Shown here: piece by piece, positions 53,239 through 62,328 of the stretch
Layout: each line of letters begins with the position of its first letter
How positions within the stretch are numbered: the stretch's first letter is position 1
Assembly: GCA_045113315.1 (NCBI GenBank)
Contig: JBGUIX010000014.1
Location: 67,880-131,879, forward strand
From: RUG13091 sp045113315
Lineage (GTDB): Bacteria; Bacillota_I; Bacilli_A; RFN20; CAG-826
Direction: 5' to 3'
Length of the DNA stretch: 64,000 nucleotides
Program-made: the position numbers and the translations under genes
Notes under the pieces: model-generated
Told to the model about the DNA's origin: nothing
Databases searched by the model: none
The model's input: only the letters and a program-made list of their open reading frames with translations

Positions 53239-53257
53239 GCATAGCGGTTTGCTATGT
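53239..53257 (+). promoter_or_regulatory. Hairpin in the secA leader
   Basis: GCATAGC (53239-53245) pairs with GCTATGT (53251-53257) around a GGTTT loop. The right arm contains an in-frame ATG (53254) five codons before the chosen secA start, so folding could influence initiation. Confidence 0.6.
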
Positions 53258-53268
53258 TGGTGAAAATT

Positions 53269-55713
53269 ATGGGATTTTTTGATAAAAGAGCTATTAAAAA
53301 ATACGCAAAAGAAGCGGATAAAGTTATCGCTTATGAGAAGACAATGGAAGCTTTAAGTGATGATGAATTACGCGCTAAAACAGATTACTTTAAAGAACAA
53401 TTAGCTAATGGTAAAACATTAGATGATATTAAATATGAAGCTTTCGCAGTGGCTAGAGAAGCAGCGAGAAGAACCATTAAAGAGTTCCCATTTAAAGTTC
53501 AAATTATGGGCTCTTTAGTTATGCACGCAGGTGATGTTGCTGAAATGAAAACTGGTGAAGGTAAAACCTTAACCGCTACTATGGCAACATATTTAAACGC
53601 TTTAGCGGGTAAAGGTGTTCATGTTGTTACAGTTAATGAATACTTATCTGCTCGTGACGCGGAATGGATGGGCCAAATCTATAGATTCTTAGGTTTAACT
53701 GTTGGTGTTAATGCTCGTGCTAAATCAACCTCTGAAAAGAAAGCGGCATATTTATGTGATATTACATATACCACTAACTCCGAATTAGGCTTTGACTATT
53801 TAAGAGATAACATGGCCACCGATATGGAGCATCGTGTCTTAAGAGGTCTTAATTTCTGTATCGTTGACGAAGCTGACTCCATTCTTATTGATGAATCAAG
53901 AACCCCATTAATTATTTCTGGTGGCGTGAAAACTTCTTCTAGTCAATACACAGTGGCTGATAGATTCTGCAAAGCCCTTAAAAAGGATGTTGATTTCACT
54001 GTTGATGTGAAAGAAAAAACTGTGGCTTTAACCGATGCTGGTAATGCCAAAGCGGAAAGAATGTTTGGTATTAATAACTTATACGATCCAGAATATTTCG
54101 ATTTAGTGCATAGAATTCATAATGCTTTAAAAGCAAATTATATTATGCAAAGGGATGTCGACTATTTAGTTGATGGCGAAGGACAAGTTCAAATTATCGA
54201 CCAATTCACAGGTCGTGTTCTCCCAGGTAGAGAATGGTCTGATGGCTTACATCAAGCTGTTCAAGCTAAAGAAAACGTCACCATTAAACAAGAAACAGTT
54301 ACTATGGCGACAATTACTTATCAAAACTTCTTCCGTCTTTATAAGAAGATGGCAGGTATGACTGGTACCGCGAAAACTGAAGAAGAAGAATTCCGTAAGA
54401 TTTATAACATGCGTGTAGTATGCGTACCTACAAATAAACCTGTTATTCGTGAGGATGCGATTGATTATATTTATGCGCATAAAGGACCAAAATTAAAAGC
54501 CTTAATTGAAGAAGTTAAAACTAGACACGCGAAAGGTCAACCAATCTTAATTGGTACTGTTTCCGTTGAATCATCTGAAGAAATTTCAAATTTATTGAAT
54601 GAAGCTGGTTTGCCACACGAAATGTTAAACGCGAAGAACCACGCTCGTGAAGCGGAAATCATTGCTTTAGCAGGTAGAAAAGGTGCGATTACTTTAGCCA
54701 CTAACATGGCAGGTCGTGGTACTGATATTAAGATTGATGATGAAGTAAGGGCGTTAGGTGGTTTATGTGTTTTAGGTACAGAAAGACATGAATCTCGTCG
54801 TATTGATAATCAGTTACGTGGACGTTCTGGTAGACAAGGCGATCCAGGTTTCTCCAGATTCTACGTTTCTTTCGATGATACTTTATTAGTGAGATTCGCC
54901 GCTGATGCGATGAGAAACTATATTGAGAAGAACTTTGGTGATGAAGCTTTAGAAAGTAAAGTAGTTAGTAACGCAGTTACCAGTGCTCAAAAGAAAATTG
55001 AAGGTATGAACTTCGATACTCGTAAAAGCTTATTAGATTATGATGATGTTTTAGCTAAACAAAGACAAAACGTTTACGATAAACGTGACCGTATTATCGA
55101 AGGTAGTGATATTAAAGATATCGTTGATGAAATGTTTGCTCAAACAGGTATGTTCTTAGCGAAGAAATCAGTTCCTCAAGGAAGTAACGATCAACTTATT
55201 TCCGCTGATTTATTAATTAAACAAGTGGAACCAAGATTCTTACCTGAAGGTAGTATTAATAAAAATGCCTATGAAGATGATCTTGTGGATAACTGTGGTC
55301 AAGATTTAGGTGAATTAATCTTACGTAGATACACACGTAAGAGAAGTAAACTCAACACTGAGTTATGTGATCGAATTGAAAGAGATTTAATCTTACATTG
55401 CTTAGATCAAAACTGGACCAAACATATTGATGCGATGGCGCGTTTACGTGAAGGTATTCACCTCCGTGGATACGCGAATGTCAACCCATTACAAGATTAT
55501 GTTAATGAAGGCTATGAGATGTTTAGAGAATGCTTAGAAATGGCATCTGTCGACGCTGTTTTAAACCTTGTAAATATTGATAAATTTGTCAAACAAGTAG
55601 AAGATGCTCAAGAAGCTGCTAAAGCCCAAGAAGAAGCGGAAAAAGCCGCAGAAACGGCACAAAATAAGCAAAAAGATGTCGTAGGCGAAGCAAAAGACGA
55701 GGATAAAGAATAA
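53269..55713 (+). CDS. secA: Preprotein translocase ATPase SecA
   Basis: SecA (814 residues) drives protein export through SecYEG. Motor domain 1 contains M-K-T-G-E-G-K-T-L (Walker A, about 95-103) and V-D-E-A-D-S-I-L-I-D-E-S-R-T-P-L; motor domain 2 has G-R-G-T-D-I and R-G-R-S-G-R-Q-G-D. The C-terminus is an acidic and Ala-rich tail and lacks the zinc-binding SecB/ribosome linker. I chose the ATG at 53269, which gives the standard M-G-F-F-D-K start; an in-frame ATG at 53254 lies in a hairpin. The stop overlaps the prfB start (TAATG). Confidence 0.97.
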   Translation: MGFFDKRAIKKYAKEADKVIAYEKTMEALSDDELRAKTDYFKEQLANGKTLDDIKYEAFAVAREAARRTIKEFPFKVQIMGSLVMHAGDVAEMKTGEGKTLTATMATYLNALAGKGVHVVTVNEYLSARDAEWMGQIYRFLGLTVGVNARAKSTSEKKAAYLCDITYTTNSELGFDYLRDNMATDMEHRVLRGLNFCIVDEADSILIDESRTPLIISGGVKTSSSQYTVADRFCKALKKDVDFTVDVKEKTVALTDAGNAKAERMFGINNLYDPEYFDLVHRIHNALKANYIMQRDVDYLVDGEGQVQIIDQFTGRVLPGREWSDGLHQAVQAKENVTIKQETVTMATITYQNFFRLYKKMAGMTGTAKTEEEEFRKIYNMRVVCVPTNKPVIREDAIDYIYAHKGPKLKALIEEVKTRHAKGQPILIGTVSVESSEEISNLLNEAGLPHEMLNAKNHAREAEIIALAGRKGAITLATNMAGRGTDIKIDDEVRALGGLCVLGTERHESRRIDNQLRGRSGRQGDPGFSRFYVSFDDTLLVRFAADAMRNYIEKNFGDEALESKVVSNAVTSAQKKIEGMNFDTRKSLLDYDDVLAKQRQNVYDKRDRIIEGSDIKDIVDEMFAQTGMFLAKKSVPQGSNDQLISADLLIKQVEPRFLPEGSINKNAYEDDLVDNCGQDLGELILRRYTRKRSKLNTELCDRIERDLILHCLDQNWTKHIDAMARLREGIHLRGYANVNPLQDYVNEGYEMFRECLEMASVDAVLNLVNIDKFVKQVEDAQEAAKAQEEAEKAAETAQNKQKDVVGEAKDEDKE

Positions 55714-56817
55714 TGAAAGACATCGTTTCTTTAAGACAGGAACTTTGTGCGGTTGGTGAAAGAATCCACCAACTCGGGTGCTCTCTTTGACCTCGCTAAA
55801 TTAGATCAAGAAATTTCTGAACTTCAGAGGATAAGCGAGAAAGAAGATTTTTGGAATAATTCAAGTGAAGCCTTGAAGATTATTTCACGTCTCAATTATT
55901 GTAAGAACTTAACTGAAACATATCGTAAGCTCGATTCTAACGTAAAAGATTTAAGTGAATTATTAGAATTAGGTGATGAATCTTTAATTGAACAGATAGA
56001 AGAATCTTTTAATGAACTAAAAAAAGAAACTGAAGATTTTGAATTAGAGATTTTATTCTCTGGTGAATTTGATGATATGCCAGCGATTATTGAAGTTCAT
56101 CCAGGCGCTGGAGGGACGGAAGCTCAAGACTGGGCGGATATGCTTTATCGCATGTATGTTTTATATGCAGAGAGACATAAATTTAAAATGTCTTTAATAT
56201 CTTTTGAACCAGGTGAAGAAGCAGGTGTCAAATCAGTAACACTAAAGATATCCGGTCATAATGCTTATGGCTTATTAAAAAGTGAGAAAGGCGTCCATCG
56301 TTTAGTAAGAATTTCTCCATTCGATGCGAATAAGAGAAGACATACTTCATTTGCTTCAGTGAATGTTGTTCCTGAATTTAAAGAAAATTCTATTGATATT
56401 CAAATTAATGATTCTGATTTAAAGATTGATACATATCGAAGTGGTGGCGCAGGCGGACAAAATGTTAACAAAGTTGAAACTGCAGTGAGAATTACCCACT
56501 TACCCACAGGAATTGTTGTCTCTTGCCAAGTAGAAAGAAGCCAACTCATGAATAAAGAGATGGCGATGAATATGCTTAAAGGTAAACTCTATTTAATAGA
56601 GTTAGAAAAAAGAGAAAAGAAGATTAATGACATCGTTGGCGAAAAGAAAAATATTGAATGGGGCAGCCAAATTAGATCATATGTTTTCTGTCCTTATACA
56701 TTAGTTAAAGATAACCGCACGAATTATGAAGAAACTGATGTTGAAGCAGTGATGAACGGTGCGATTGATGGATTCATATATGCCTATTTAAGAGAGGAGG
56801 CTAAAAAGCATGCCTAA
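55713..56817 (+). CDS. prfB: Peptide chain release factor 2 with programmed +1 frameshift
   Basis: RF2 reads UAA and UGA. The gene starts at ATG 55713, reads 25 codons and meets TGA at 55788-55790; a +1 shift at CTT-TGA-C continues as Asp and yields 367 residues in all (1105 bases, not a multiple of three). The second part has the SPF codon-recognition motif (I-S-P-F-D-A-N) and the G-G-Q of G-A-G-G-Q-N-V-N-K. The shift site makes RF2 regulate itself: low RF2 delays the UGA stop and allows shifting. It follows secA with a one-base overlap. Confidence 0.95.
55771..55791 (+). promoter_or_regulatory. prfB +1 frameshift site
   Basis: CTTTGAC (55785-55791) is the conserved shift heptamer. The internal Shine-Dalgarno-like element is GGGTG (55776-55780), four bases before CTT, one base more than the classical AGGGGG-TAT-CTT spacing. 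Confidence 0.85.
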
Positions 56818-57799
56818 AACAAAAATGGATTGGTTCAAATTAATTTGTCGAACCATATTAGTGATTATTGGAACTATTGTTGTTGCTATTGGTAATATCG
56901 CTTTCTTAGTACCTCTAGATATTAACGCTGGTGGATTGTCAGGTATTGGTATTATTGCTAGATATTTCGTCGATCCAAGCTTTAAAACAATAATCTATAA
57001 CATTATAGTTACTGGAGTCTCTATTATTCTTTGGTTAGTTGGTCTTTTATTTATTGGTAAAGACTTTGCGATTAAAACATTAGTGGCCACTATTGTATTT
57101 CCAGCAGCTAACTGGATATTAACTACTGTTCCTGGTATCTCAACTTCAATTGCTAATTTTGGTGAATTAATTAAAACATCCGGAAACGGACCAACCGCTG
57201 GTAACTATTTACTAGCAGGATTATTTGGTGGAGTATTTGTAGGAACTGGTGTTTCTATTACATTTGTAGGTGGCGGTTCTACCGGTGGTGTAGATGTTAT
57301 TACATTCCTATTTGAAAAATATTTAAGAATTAAACAATCAATTGCTTCCTTCTTAGTGGATGGAACAATAGTTGTTCTTGGTTTACTTCTTCTTTTACCA
57401 AGAGACAATTCATTCTTATTACCATGTTTATCCGGTATTTTATCAGCCTTTGTGACTGCATTAATTATTGAAGTTATCTTCATAGGTTCACAAACATCGT
57501 ATCAAGTTGATATCATCTCTGAAAAATGGGAAGAAATATCTAAATTTGCACAAGACGAAATGGGACGTGGTGCCACAATTATTCCTGCAAAAGGCGGATA
57601 TCGTGGTGAAAATCGTCCAATTTTACGTATTGTTTTTGATAAAAGACAATATAACAAAATAAGAATGTTTATCTCTAAAGTTGATCCAAAAGCTTTCGTT
57701 ACATTTACAAGAACTAATGCCGTTTTTGGTGAAGGCTTTAAACCTCATATTGAAGAAAACACTATCAGTCAAGAGATTAAGAAAAGGAAAAAGAAATAA
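56810..57799 (+). CDS. YitT family membrane protein (DUF2179)
   Basis: The 329-residue protein has five or six hydrophobic segments in residues 10-225 (including G-G-L-S-G-I-G-I-I, G-V-S-I-T-F-V-G-G-G-S-T-G-G-V-D) and a C-terminal cytoplasmic DUF2179 domain (about 228-310). YitT proteins are widespread in Firmicutes; the function is not established. A GAGGAGG site precedes the start, which lies eight bases inside prfB. The stop overlaps the uvrB start (TAATG). Confidence 0.9.
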   Translation: MPKTKMDWFKLICRTILVIIGTIVVAIGNIAFLVPLDINAGGLSGIGIIARYFVDPSFKTIIYNIIVTGVSIILWLVGLLFIGKDFAIKTLVATIVFPAANWILTTVPGISTSIANFGELIKTSGNGPTAGNYLLAGLFGGVFVGTGVSITFVGGGSTGGVDVITFLFEKYLRIKQSIASFLVDGTIVVLGLLLLLPRDNSFLLPCLSGILSAFVTALIIEVIFIGSQTSYQVDIISEKWEEISKFAQDEMGRGATIIPAKGGYRGENRPILRIVFDKRQYNKIRMFISKVDPKAFVTFTRTNAVFGEGFKPHIEENTISQEIKKRKKK

Positions 57800-59778
57800 T
57801 GGATAATAGCCATCCTTTTAAAATTGTTTCTCCTTTTAAGCCTACTGGTGACCAGCCCACCGCTATTAAGAAATTAGTAGAAGGTGTAAAAGAAAATAAA
57901 AAGTTCCAAGTCCTTTTAGGAGCTACTGGTACTGGTAAGACTTTTACAATGGCTAATATTATTGAACAAGTGCAAAGACCGACACTTGTTTTAGTGCACA
58001 ATAAAACTTTAGCGGGTCAATTATATTCAGAGTTTCAAGAATTATTTCCAAATAATCGTGTCGAATATTTCGTTTCTAACTTCGATTTTTATCAACCTGA
58101 AGCTTATATTCCAAAAAGCGATACATATATTGATAAAAACGCAGTTATGAATGATGAAATTGAAATGCTTAGAACTAGTGCTATTAATTCTGTACTAGAA
58201 AGAAGAGACACTATTGTTGTAGCTTCTGTAGCTTCTATTTATGGTTTAACTGATCCTGATGAATATCGTAATTTAGTATTTAATATTCGCGTTGGCGAAG
58301 AGATAGATAGGAACGTTTTATTTAAACGTTTAGTGGATGCTCAATATAAGAGAAATAATATCGACCCCGCACCAGGTAGTTTTAGAGTTAGAGGAGATAT
58401 TATTGAGATTATTCCAGCGAACATGGATAACAATAATGTTATTAGAATTGATACCTTTGGTGATGAGATAGAGAAGATATCTCAAGTTGACCTACTTTCT
58501 GGAGAAATAAAACACACCTTTCACACCTATCCAATATTCCCTGCTTATGATCATGCTTCAACAAGAGAAAGAATTAGAGAAGCTTGTGAAACTATTAAAG
58601 AAGAACTTAAAGAAAGACTTAAATTCTTTAAAGATGAAGGCAAATTACTAGAAGCTGAAAGATTAGAATTAAGAACTAATCAAGATATCGAAAACATGCA
58701 AGAATTTGGCATGTGCCCAGGTATTGAGAATTACTCTCGTCATATTGATAAAAGAGCTCCTGGAACTAGACCATGGTGTTTAATAGATTATTTCCCAGAT
58801 GATTTCTTATTATTTGTGGATGAATCTCATGTTACCTTCCCACAGTTAAGAGGAATGTATAATGGAGATCGTTCTAGAAAAGAAACATTAGTGGAATATG
58901 GTTTTAGATTGCCTTCGGCACTTGATAATAGACCACTTAATTTTGATGAGTTTGAAAAGATTATGCCTCAAACCATTTGTACAAGTGCGACACCTGGTGA
59001 TTATGAACTAAGTAAAACGGACAATGAAATAGTGGAACAAATTATTAGACCAACTGGTTTATTAGATCCAAAGATTGAAGTTAGACCAACGATGGGCCAA
59101 GTTGATGATTTATTACAAGAAATCAAAGCTCGTAACGAAAGAAATGAAAGAACTTTAATTGTCACTTTAACGATACGTATGGCGGAAGACTTAACTACAT
59201 TTTTAAAAGAAAGAGGAATTAAAGTTGTTTATCTCCATCATGAGACTAAGACATTAGAGAGATCTGAAATAATTTATCAATTAAGAAAAGGCAAATATGA
59301 TGTCTTGGTGGGAATTAACCTATTAAGAGAAGGCTTAGACATACCTGAAGTATCATTAATTTGTATTTTAGATGCGGATAAAGAAGGTTTCTTAAGAAGT
59401 GGAAGATCATTAATTCAAATTTGTGGACGTGCCGCTAGAAACGCGAATGGTTTAGTGGTGATGTATGCGGATAATATAACCGATTCTATGAGAACTGCGA
59501 TTGAGGAAACTAAACGTCGTAGAACTATTCAAAACGCCTATAATATCGAAAACGGTATTATCCCTACAACAATCATTAAAGAGATTAGACCTCCAATTCA
59601 TAACACTGATGATGAAGTTAATGAAATTATTAAAGCAAGTAAGAAAGCCACTAGAAGTGAACTTCAAAAACAGATTAAGGATTTAGAAAAGCAGATGAAA
59701 CAAGCGGCTCGTGATTTTGATTTTGAAAGAGCGGCAGAATTAAGAGATATAATTTTTGAAATGAAAGCGGAATTATAA
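57799..59778 (+). CDS. uvrB: Excinuclease ABC subunit B
   Basis: UvrB (659 residues) verifies DNA damage in nucleotide excision repair. It has Walker A G-A-T-G-T-G-K-T (about 40-47), the beta-hairpin Y-F-V-S-N-F-D-F-Y-Q-P-E-A-Y, helicase motifs with D-E-S-H-V and Q-I-C-G-R-A-A-R-N, and the C-terminal UVR domain (L-E-K-Q-M-K-Q-A-A-R-D-F-D-F-E-R-A-A-E-L-R-D). Start is coupled to the YitT stop. uvrA is not adjacent as it often is; it must lie elsewhere. Confidence 0.98.
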   Translation: MDNSHPFKIVSPFKPTGDQPTAIKKLVEGVKENKKFQVLLGATGTGKTFTMANIIEQVQRPTLVLVHNKTLAGQLYSEFQELFPNNRVEYFVSNFDFYQPEAYIPKSDTYIDKNAVMNDEIEMLRTSAINSVLERRDTIVVASVASIYGLTDPDEYRNLVFNIRVGEEIDRNVLFKRLVDAQYKRNNIDPAPGSFRVRGDIIEIIPANMDNNNVIRIDTFGDEIEKISQVDLLSGEIKHTFHTYPIFPAYDHASTRERIREACETIKEELKERLKFFKDEGKLLEAERLELRTNQDIENMQEFGMCPGIENYSRHIDKRAPGTRPWCLIDYFPDDFLLFVDESHVTFPQLRGMYNGDRSRKETLVEYGFRLPSALDNRPLNFDEFEKIMPQTICTSATPGDYELSKTDNEIVEQIIRPTGLLDPKIEVRPTMGQVDDLLQEIKARNERNERTLIVTLTIRMAEDLTTFLKERGIKVVYLHHETKTLERSEIIYQLRKGKYDVLVGINLLREGLDIPEVSLICILDADKEGFLRSGRSLIQICGRAARNANGLVVMYADNITDSMRTAIEETKRRRTIQNAYNIENGIIPTTIIKEIRPPIHNTDDEVNEIIKASKKATRSELQKQIKDLEKQMKQAARDFDFERAAELRDIIFEMKAEL

Positions 59779-59793
59779 CGAATTGAATTCGTT
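59777..59793. repeat. Palindrome at the uvrB stop
   Basis: AACGAATT-G-AATTCGTT is a perfect inverted repeat with eight-base arms. It overlaps the last two bases of the uvrB stop and touches the candidate -35 of secG. No T run follows on the plus strand. Confidence 0.6.
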
Positions 59794-59821
59794 GTTGAAT
59801 TATTGTTCCGATTTGTATAAC
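59792..59821 (+). promoter_or_regulatory. Candidate secG promoter
   Basis: -10 TATAAC (59816-59821) with -35 TTGTTG (59792-59797, 18-base spacing) or TTGAAT (59795-59800, 15 bases). AAGGAAG precedes the secG start further down. Confidence 0.5.
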
Positions 59822-59856
59822 ATAAATAAGCAACTTGAAGAAAGGAAGTAAGAAGC

Positions 59857-60126
59857 ATGTTACATTGGTACGACTGGATTTTTATGGGTGTTGGTATCAT
59901 TATTATCATTCTTTGCTTATTGCAAGGTGGTAAATCTGAAGGTGCTTCTGGCGCTATTACAGGTGGAGGACTTAACGTCTTCGTCAAAACCAAAGAAAGA
60001 GGTGCGGAAAAAGTTGTTTCCATCCTCACAATGGTAATGGCCATCATCTTCTTCATCATTGCGATTATCATTGAATTAACTAATTCTAATGCCAGTGCAG
60101 CATCCGGAATTAATATGATGTTTTAA
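59857..60126 (+). CDS. secG: Protein translocase subunit SecG
   Basis: The 89-residue protein has two hydrophobic segments (about 7-23 and 55-75) separated by the cytoplasmic loop with L-L-Q-G-G-K-S-E-G-A-S-G-A-I-T-G-G-G, which is the SecG signature. It is a small partner of SecY and SecE, and its nearness to secA is fitting. A terminator overlaps the stop. Confidence 0.94.
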   Translation: MLHWYDWIFMGVGIIIIILCLLQGGKSEGASGAITGGGLNVFVKTKERGAEKVVSILTMVMAIIFFIIAIIIELTNSNASAASGINMMF

Positions 60127-60153
60127 AAAGTGATTCAAGTGAACCACTTTTTT
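60125..60153. terminator. Bidirectional terminator between secG and the DUF308-type gene
   Basis: AAAAAGTG (60125-60132) and CACTTTTT (60145-60152) form a stem with a twelve-base loop; T runs lie on both strands. A second, smaller stem AATCTTC/GAAGATT (60172-60193) with TTTTTT on the plus strand overlaps the stop of the following minus-strand gene. Confidence 0.8.
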
Positions 60154-60182
60154 ATTAATTATAAATAATTAATCTTCTTAAA

Positions 60183-60752
60183 TTAGGAAGATTTTTTCAT
60201 TTGTAAAGCGGAGAAAATAATAAATAAGATACCTAACACCACTAAAGCTGTACCCATTAAGACATAGGCTAATGTCACTAAATTATCAGCGAAGCATAAT
60301 CCTAAGATACCTATTGTAATTGCAGCCGCGGCAATGATAAACATCGCAAATACCATGATTCCTTTTTCATGATAAACAATTAAGAAAATAGCTTTTAATA
60401 AAGAAACTACGCCTAATACTATAAATAGTATTGAAGATACATAAACTATTAGATTTCCGCTAAAAGAGATATGTAATCCGAACCTTGCTACTAATATGGA
60501 AATACCTAATCCTATTGAAATTGATCCTAGTAATAAGGAAGGTGTAAACATTTTATGAGTTTCTGATAATAAAGAACTAAAAGTTAAGAATAAACCTAAA
60601 ACCATTAAACCAACGGAAATAACGATATTGATGATTATTGGAACATTGCCAGTTCTTAAACTAGCAAAGATAATAATTAAAACACCGAGAAGGATAATTC
60701 CTCCACCGATGACAAATCTGAGCCACTTATATTTCTCAAAAACAGAATTCAT
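60183..60752 (-). CDS. DUF308/HdeD-like membrane protein
   Basis: The 189-residue protein consists of six hydrophobic segments in three pairs (about 12-30, 38-58, 68-88, 98-118, 128-148, 155-180) joined by short loops, the layout of the HdeD/DUF308 family. Function unknown in Gram-positives; in E. coli HdeD is linked to acid resistance. AGGAGGA lies upstream of the ATG. It is divergent from the aminopeptidase gene with 57 bases between, so control signals may be shared. Confidence 0.8.
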   Translation of the reverse strand: MNSVFEKYKWLRFVIGGGIILLGVLIIIFASLRTGNVPIIINIVISVGLMVLGLFLTFSSLLSETHKMFTPSLLLGSISIGLGISILVARFGLHISFSGNLIVYVSSILFIVLGVVSLLKAIFLIVYHEKGIMVFAMFIIAAAAITIGILGLCFADNLVTLAYVLMGTALVVLGILFIIFSALQMKKSS

Positions 60753-60809
60753 AACATTTTCCTCCTGGTTATTATAGAATAATTCCGGTAAATATCAACG
60801 GAGGCATTT

Positions 60810-62030
60810 ATGGATTTAAAGTTATTAAGAGATTATGCAAGACTAATTGCTAAAACAGGCGGTCATGTCATTAAAGGTGATGAAGTTTGGATTGAAGCGG
60901 GACTTGATCAACCAGATTTTGTCGAATTAGTAGTGGAAGAATGTTATAAATGTGGTGCGAAAAAAGTGGATGTCAGATTTTCTCATGACCCATTAGCGAA
61001 ATTACATTATAAATACATGACAGTTGGTGAATTATCAAAGGTCTCACCAATGACTATTGCAAGATTTAAATATATGGCTAAAAAGCTACCAACAAGAATT
61101 TATTTAATCTCTGAAGATCCAGATGGATTAAAAGGTGTAAATCAAGCAAAAATGGCAAAAAGCTCTGCAAAAACCTATCAAAAGATCAAAAAATACAGAG
61201 ATTTAGCAGATGGAAAATATAAGTGGTGCATTGCTGGAGTACCTGGCAAAGCATGGGCTAAAAAGGTGTTTCCAAAACTAAGTGAAGAGGAAGCGATTGA
61301 AAAACTTTGGGAAGCGATACTAATGACTTCTAGAGTCGATGGAAATGATCCAGTGGAGAATTGGAATAAACATAATGTATTCCTTATTCAACAAAGAAAC
61401 AAATTAAAAGAATTAGATTTAAGAAAATTGATTTATAAAGCTAGTAATGGCACTGACTTTGAAGTGGATTTAATACCTGGTATTTCTTGGGGTGCTGGTG
61501 TTGAAGAAGCACCAGGTAAAGGTGAATTTAATCCTAACATTCCTACAGAGGAAGTTTTTACTTCACCAATCGCCGGCAAATGTGAAGGTACACTAGTAGC
61601 TTCTAAACCTTTAAGTTATAGCGGTGAATTAATCGAAGACTTCTCCTTTACTTTTAAAAACGGAAGAGTTGTCGAAGTTAAAGCTAAGAAGAATCAAAAA
61701 TTATTAGAAAAGATGGTGGCGATGGACGAAGGAGCCGCTCAACTTGGCGAAGTAGCTTTAGTGCCTTATACCTCCCCAATTAATCAAAGCGGAATCTTAT
61801 TCTATAACACTTTGTATGATGAAAATGCTGCTTGCCATGTCGCTTTAGGTCATGGGTTTAAAGAATTATTAGATGTTAATTTAACTAGCGAACAAGCTAA
61901 AGAAAAAGGAATCAACGATTCCATGATTCATGTCGACTTTATGGTGGGCACTAAAGATCTAAATATTGTTGGTTTAGATGCTAAGGGCAATAAACATCAA
62001 ATCTTTAAAGATGGTGAATGGGCTATTTAA
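60810..62030 (+). CDS. M29-family aminopeptidase (AmpS/AmpT type)
   Basis: The 406-residue metallopeptidase has the family's N-terminal domain (G-D-E-V-W-I-E-A) and a C-terminal metal site with E-E-A-P near residue 230, E-L-G-E-V-A-L-V-P, and the D/H ligands around H-V-A-L-G-H-G-F and I-H-V-D-F-M-V-G. These cytoplasmic dimers remove N-terminal residues from peptides. An ACGGAGG site precedes the ATG. Its stop overlaps the end of the convergent YolD-like gene by eight bases. Confidence 0.93.
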   Translation: MDLKLLRDYARLIAKTGGHVIKGDEVWIEAGLDQPDFVELVVEECYKCGAKKVDVRFSHDPLAKLHYKYMTVGELSKVSPMTIARFKYMAKKLPTRIYLISEDPDGLKGVNQAKMAKSSAKTYQKIKKYRDLADGKYKWCIAGVPGKAWAKKVFPKLSEEEAIEKLWEAILMTSRVDGNDPVENWNKHNVFLIQQRNKLKELDLRKLIYKASNGTDFEVDLIPGISWGAGVEEAPGKGEFNPNIPTEEVFTSPIAGKCEGTLVASKPLSYSGELIEDFSFTFKNGRVVEVKAKKNQKLLEKMVAMDEGAAQLGEVALVPYTSPINQSGILFYNTLYDENAACHVALGHGFKELLDVNLTSEQAKEKGINDSMIHVDFMVGTKDLNIVGLDAKGNKHQIFKDGEWAI

Positions 62031-62328
62031 TTCCCACAAGGTCTTTTAGATAAATAATAACTTCGTTATTTAATATCAATTTACGATTATAAGCATCTAT
62101 CTTCTTGATGGTGCTTTTTTCTACTAGAATTCTTCCTTTTTTGTAATAGCAGAACTCTAATTCTTCCCCGTGATAGTTCACTAATTTATCATTTATTTCT
62201 TCTGCTTCTTCGTTACTAATTTTAGGTTTTTCCACTAGTTTATTCTCTTCATCAATTGAATCTAGTGTTTCCCATTGTTCTTGAAGAGTTTTATAAGGGG
62301 CCCATTTTTTCATTCCACGATCGCTCAT
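62023..62328 (-). CDS. YolD-like protein
   Basis: The 101-residue protein begins M-S-D-R-G-M-K-K-W-A-P-Y, a close match to the D-R-G-x-x-K-W-x-P-F/Y start of YolD-like proteins, and continues with a short beta-rich domain. YolD/YqjX proteins are encoded with Y-family polymerases of the UvrX/YqjW type and are thought to act with them, like a UmuD counterpart. The ATG overlaps the polymerase stop (ATGA). Confidence 0.85.
   Translation of the reverse strand: MSDRGMKKWAPYKTLQEQWETLDSIDEENKLVEKPKISNEEAEEINDKLVNYHGEELEFCYYKKGRILVEKSTIKKIDAYNRKLILNNEVIIYLKDLVGIK

Noticed and set aside
55747..56817. prfB starting at an in-frame alternative codon downstream, or prfB as a frameshifted pseudogene
   Set aside because: The upstream ATG, the CTT-TGA-C site and a protein of normal RF2 length show programmed frameshifting, not damage.
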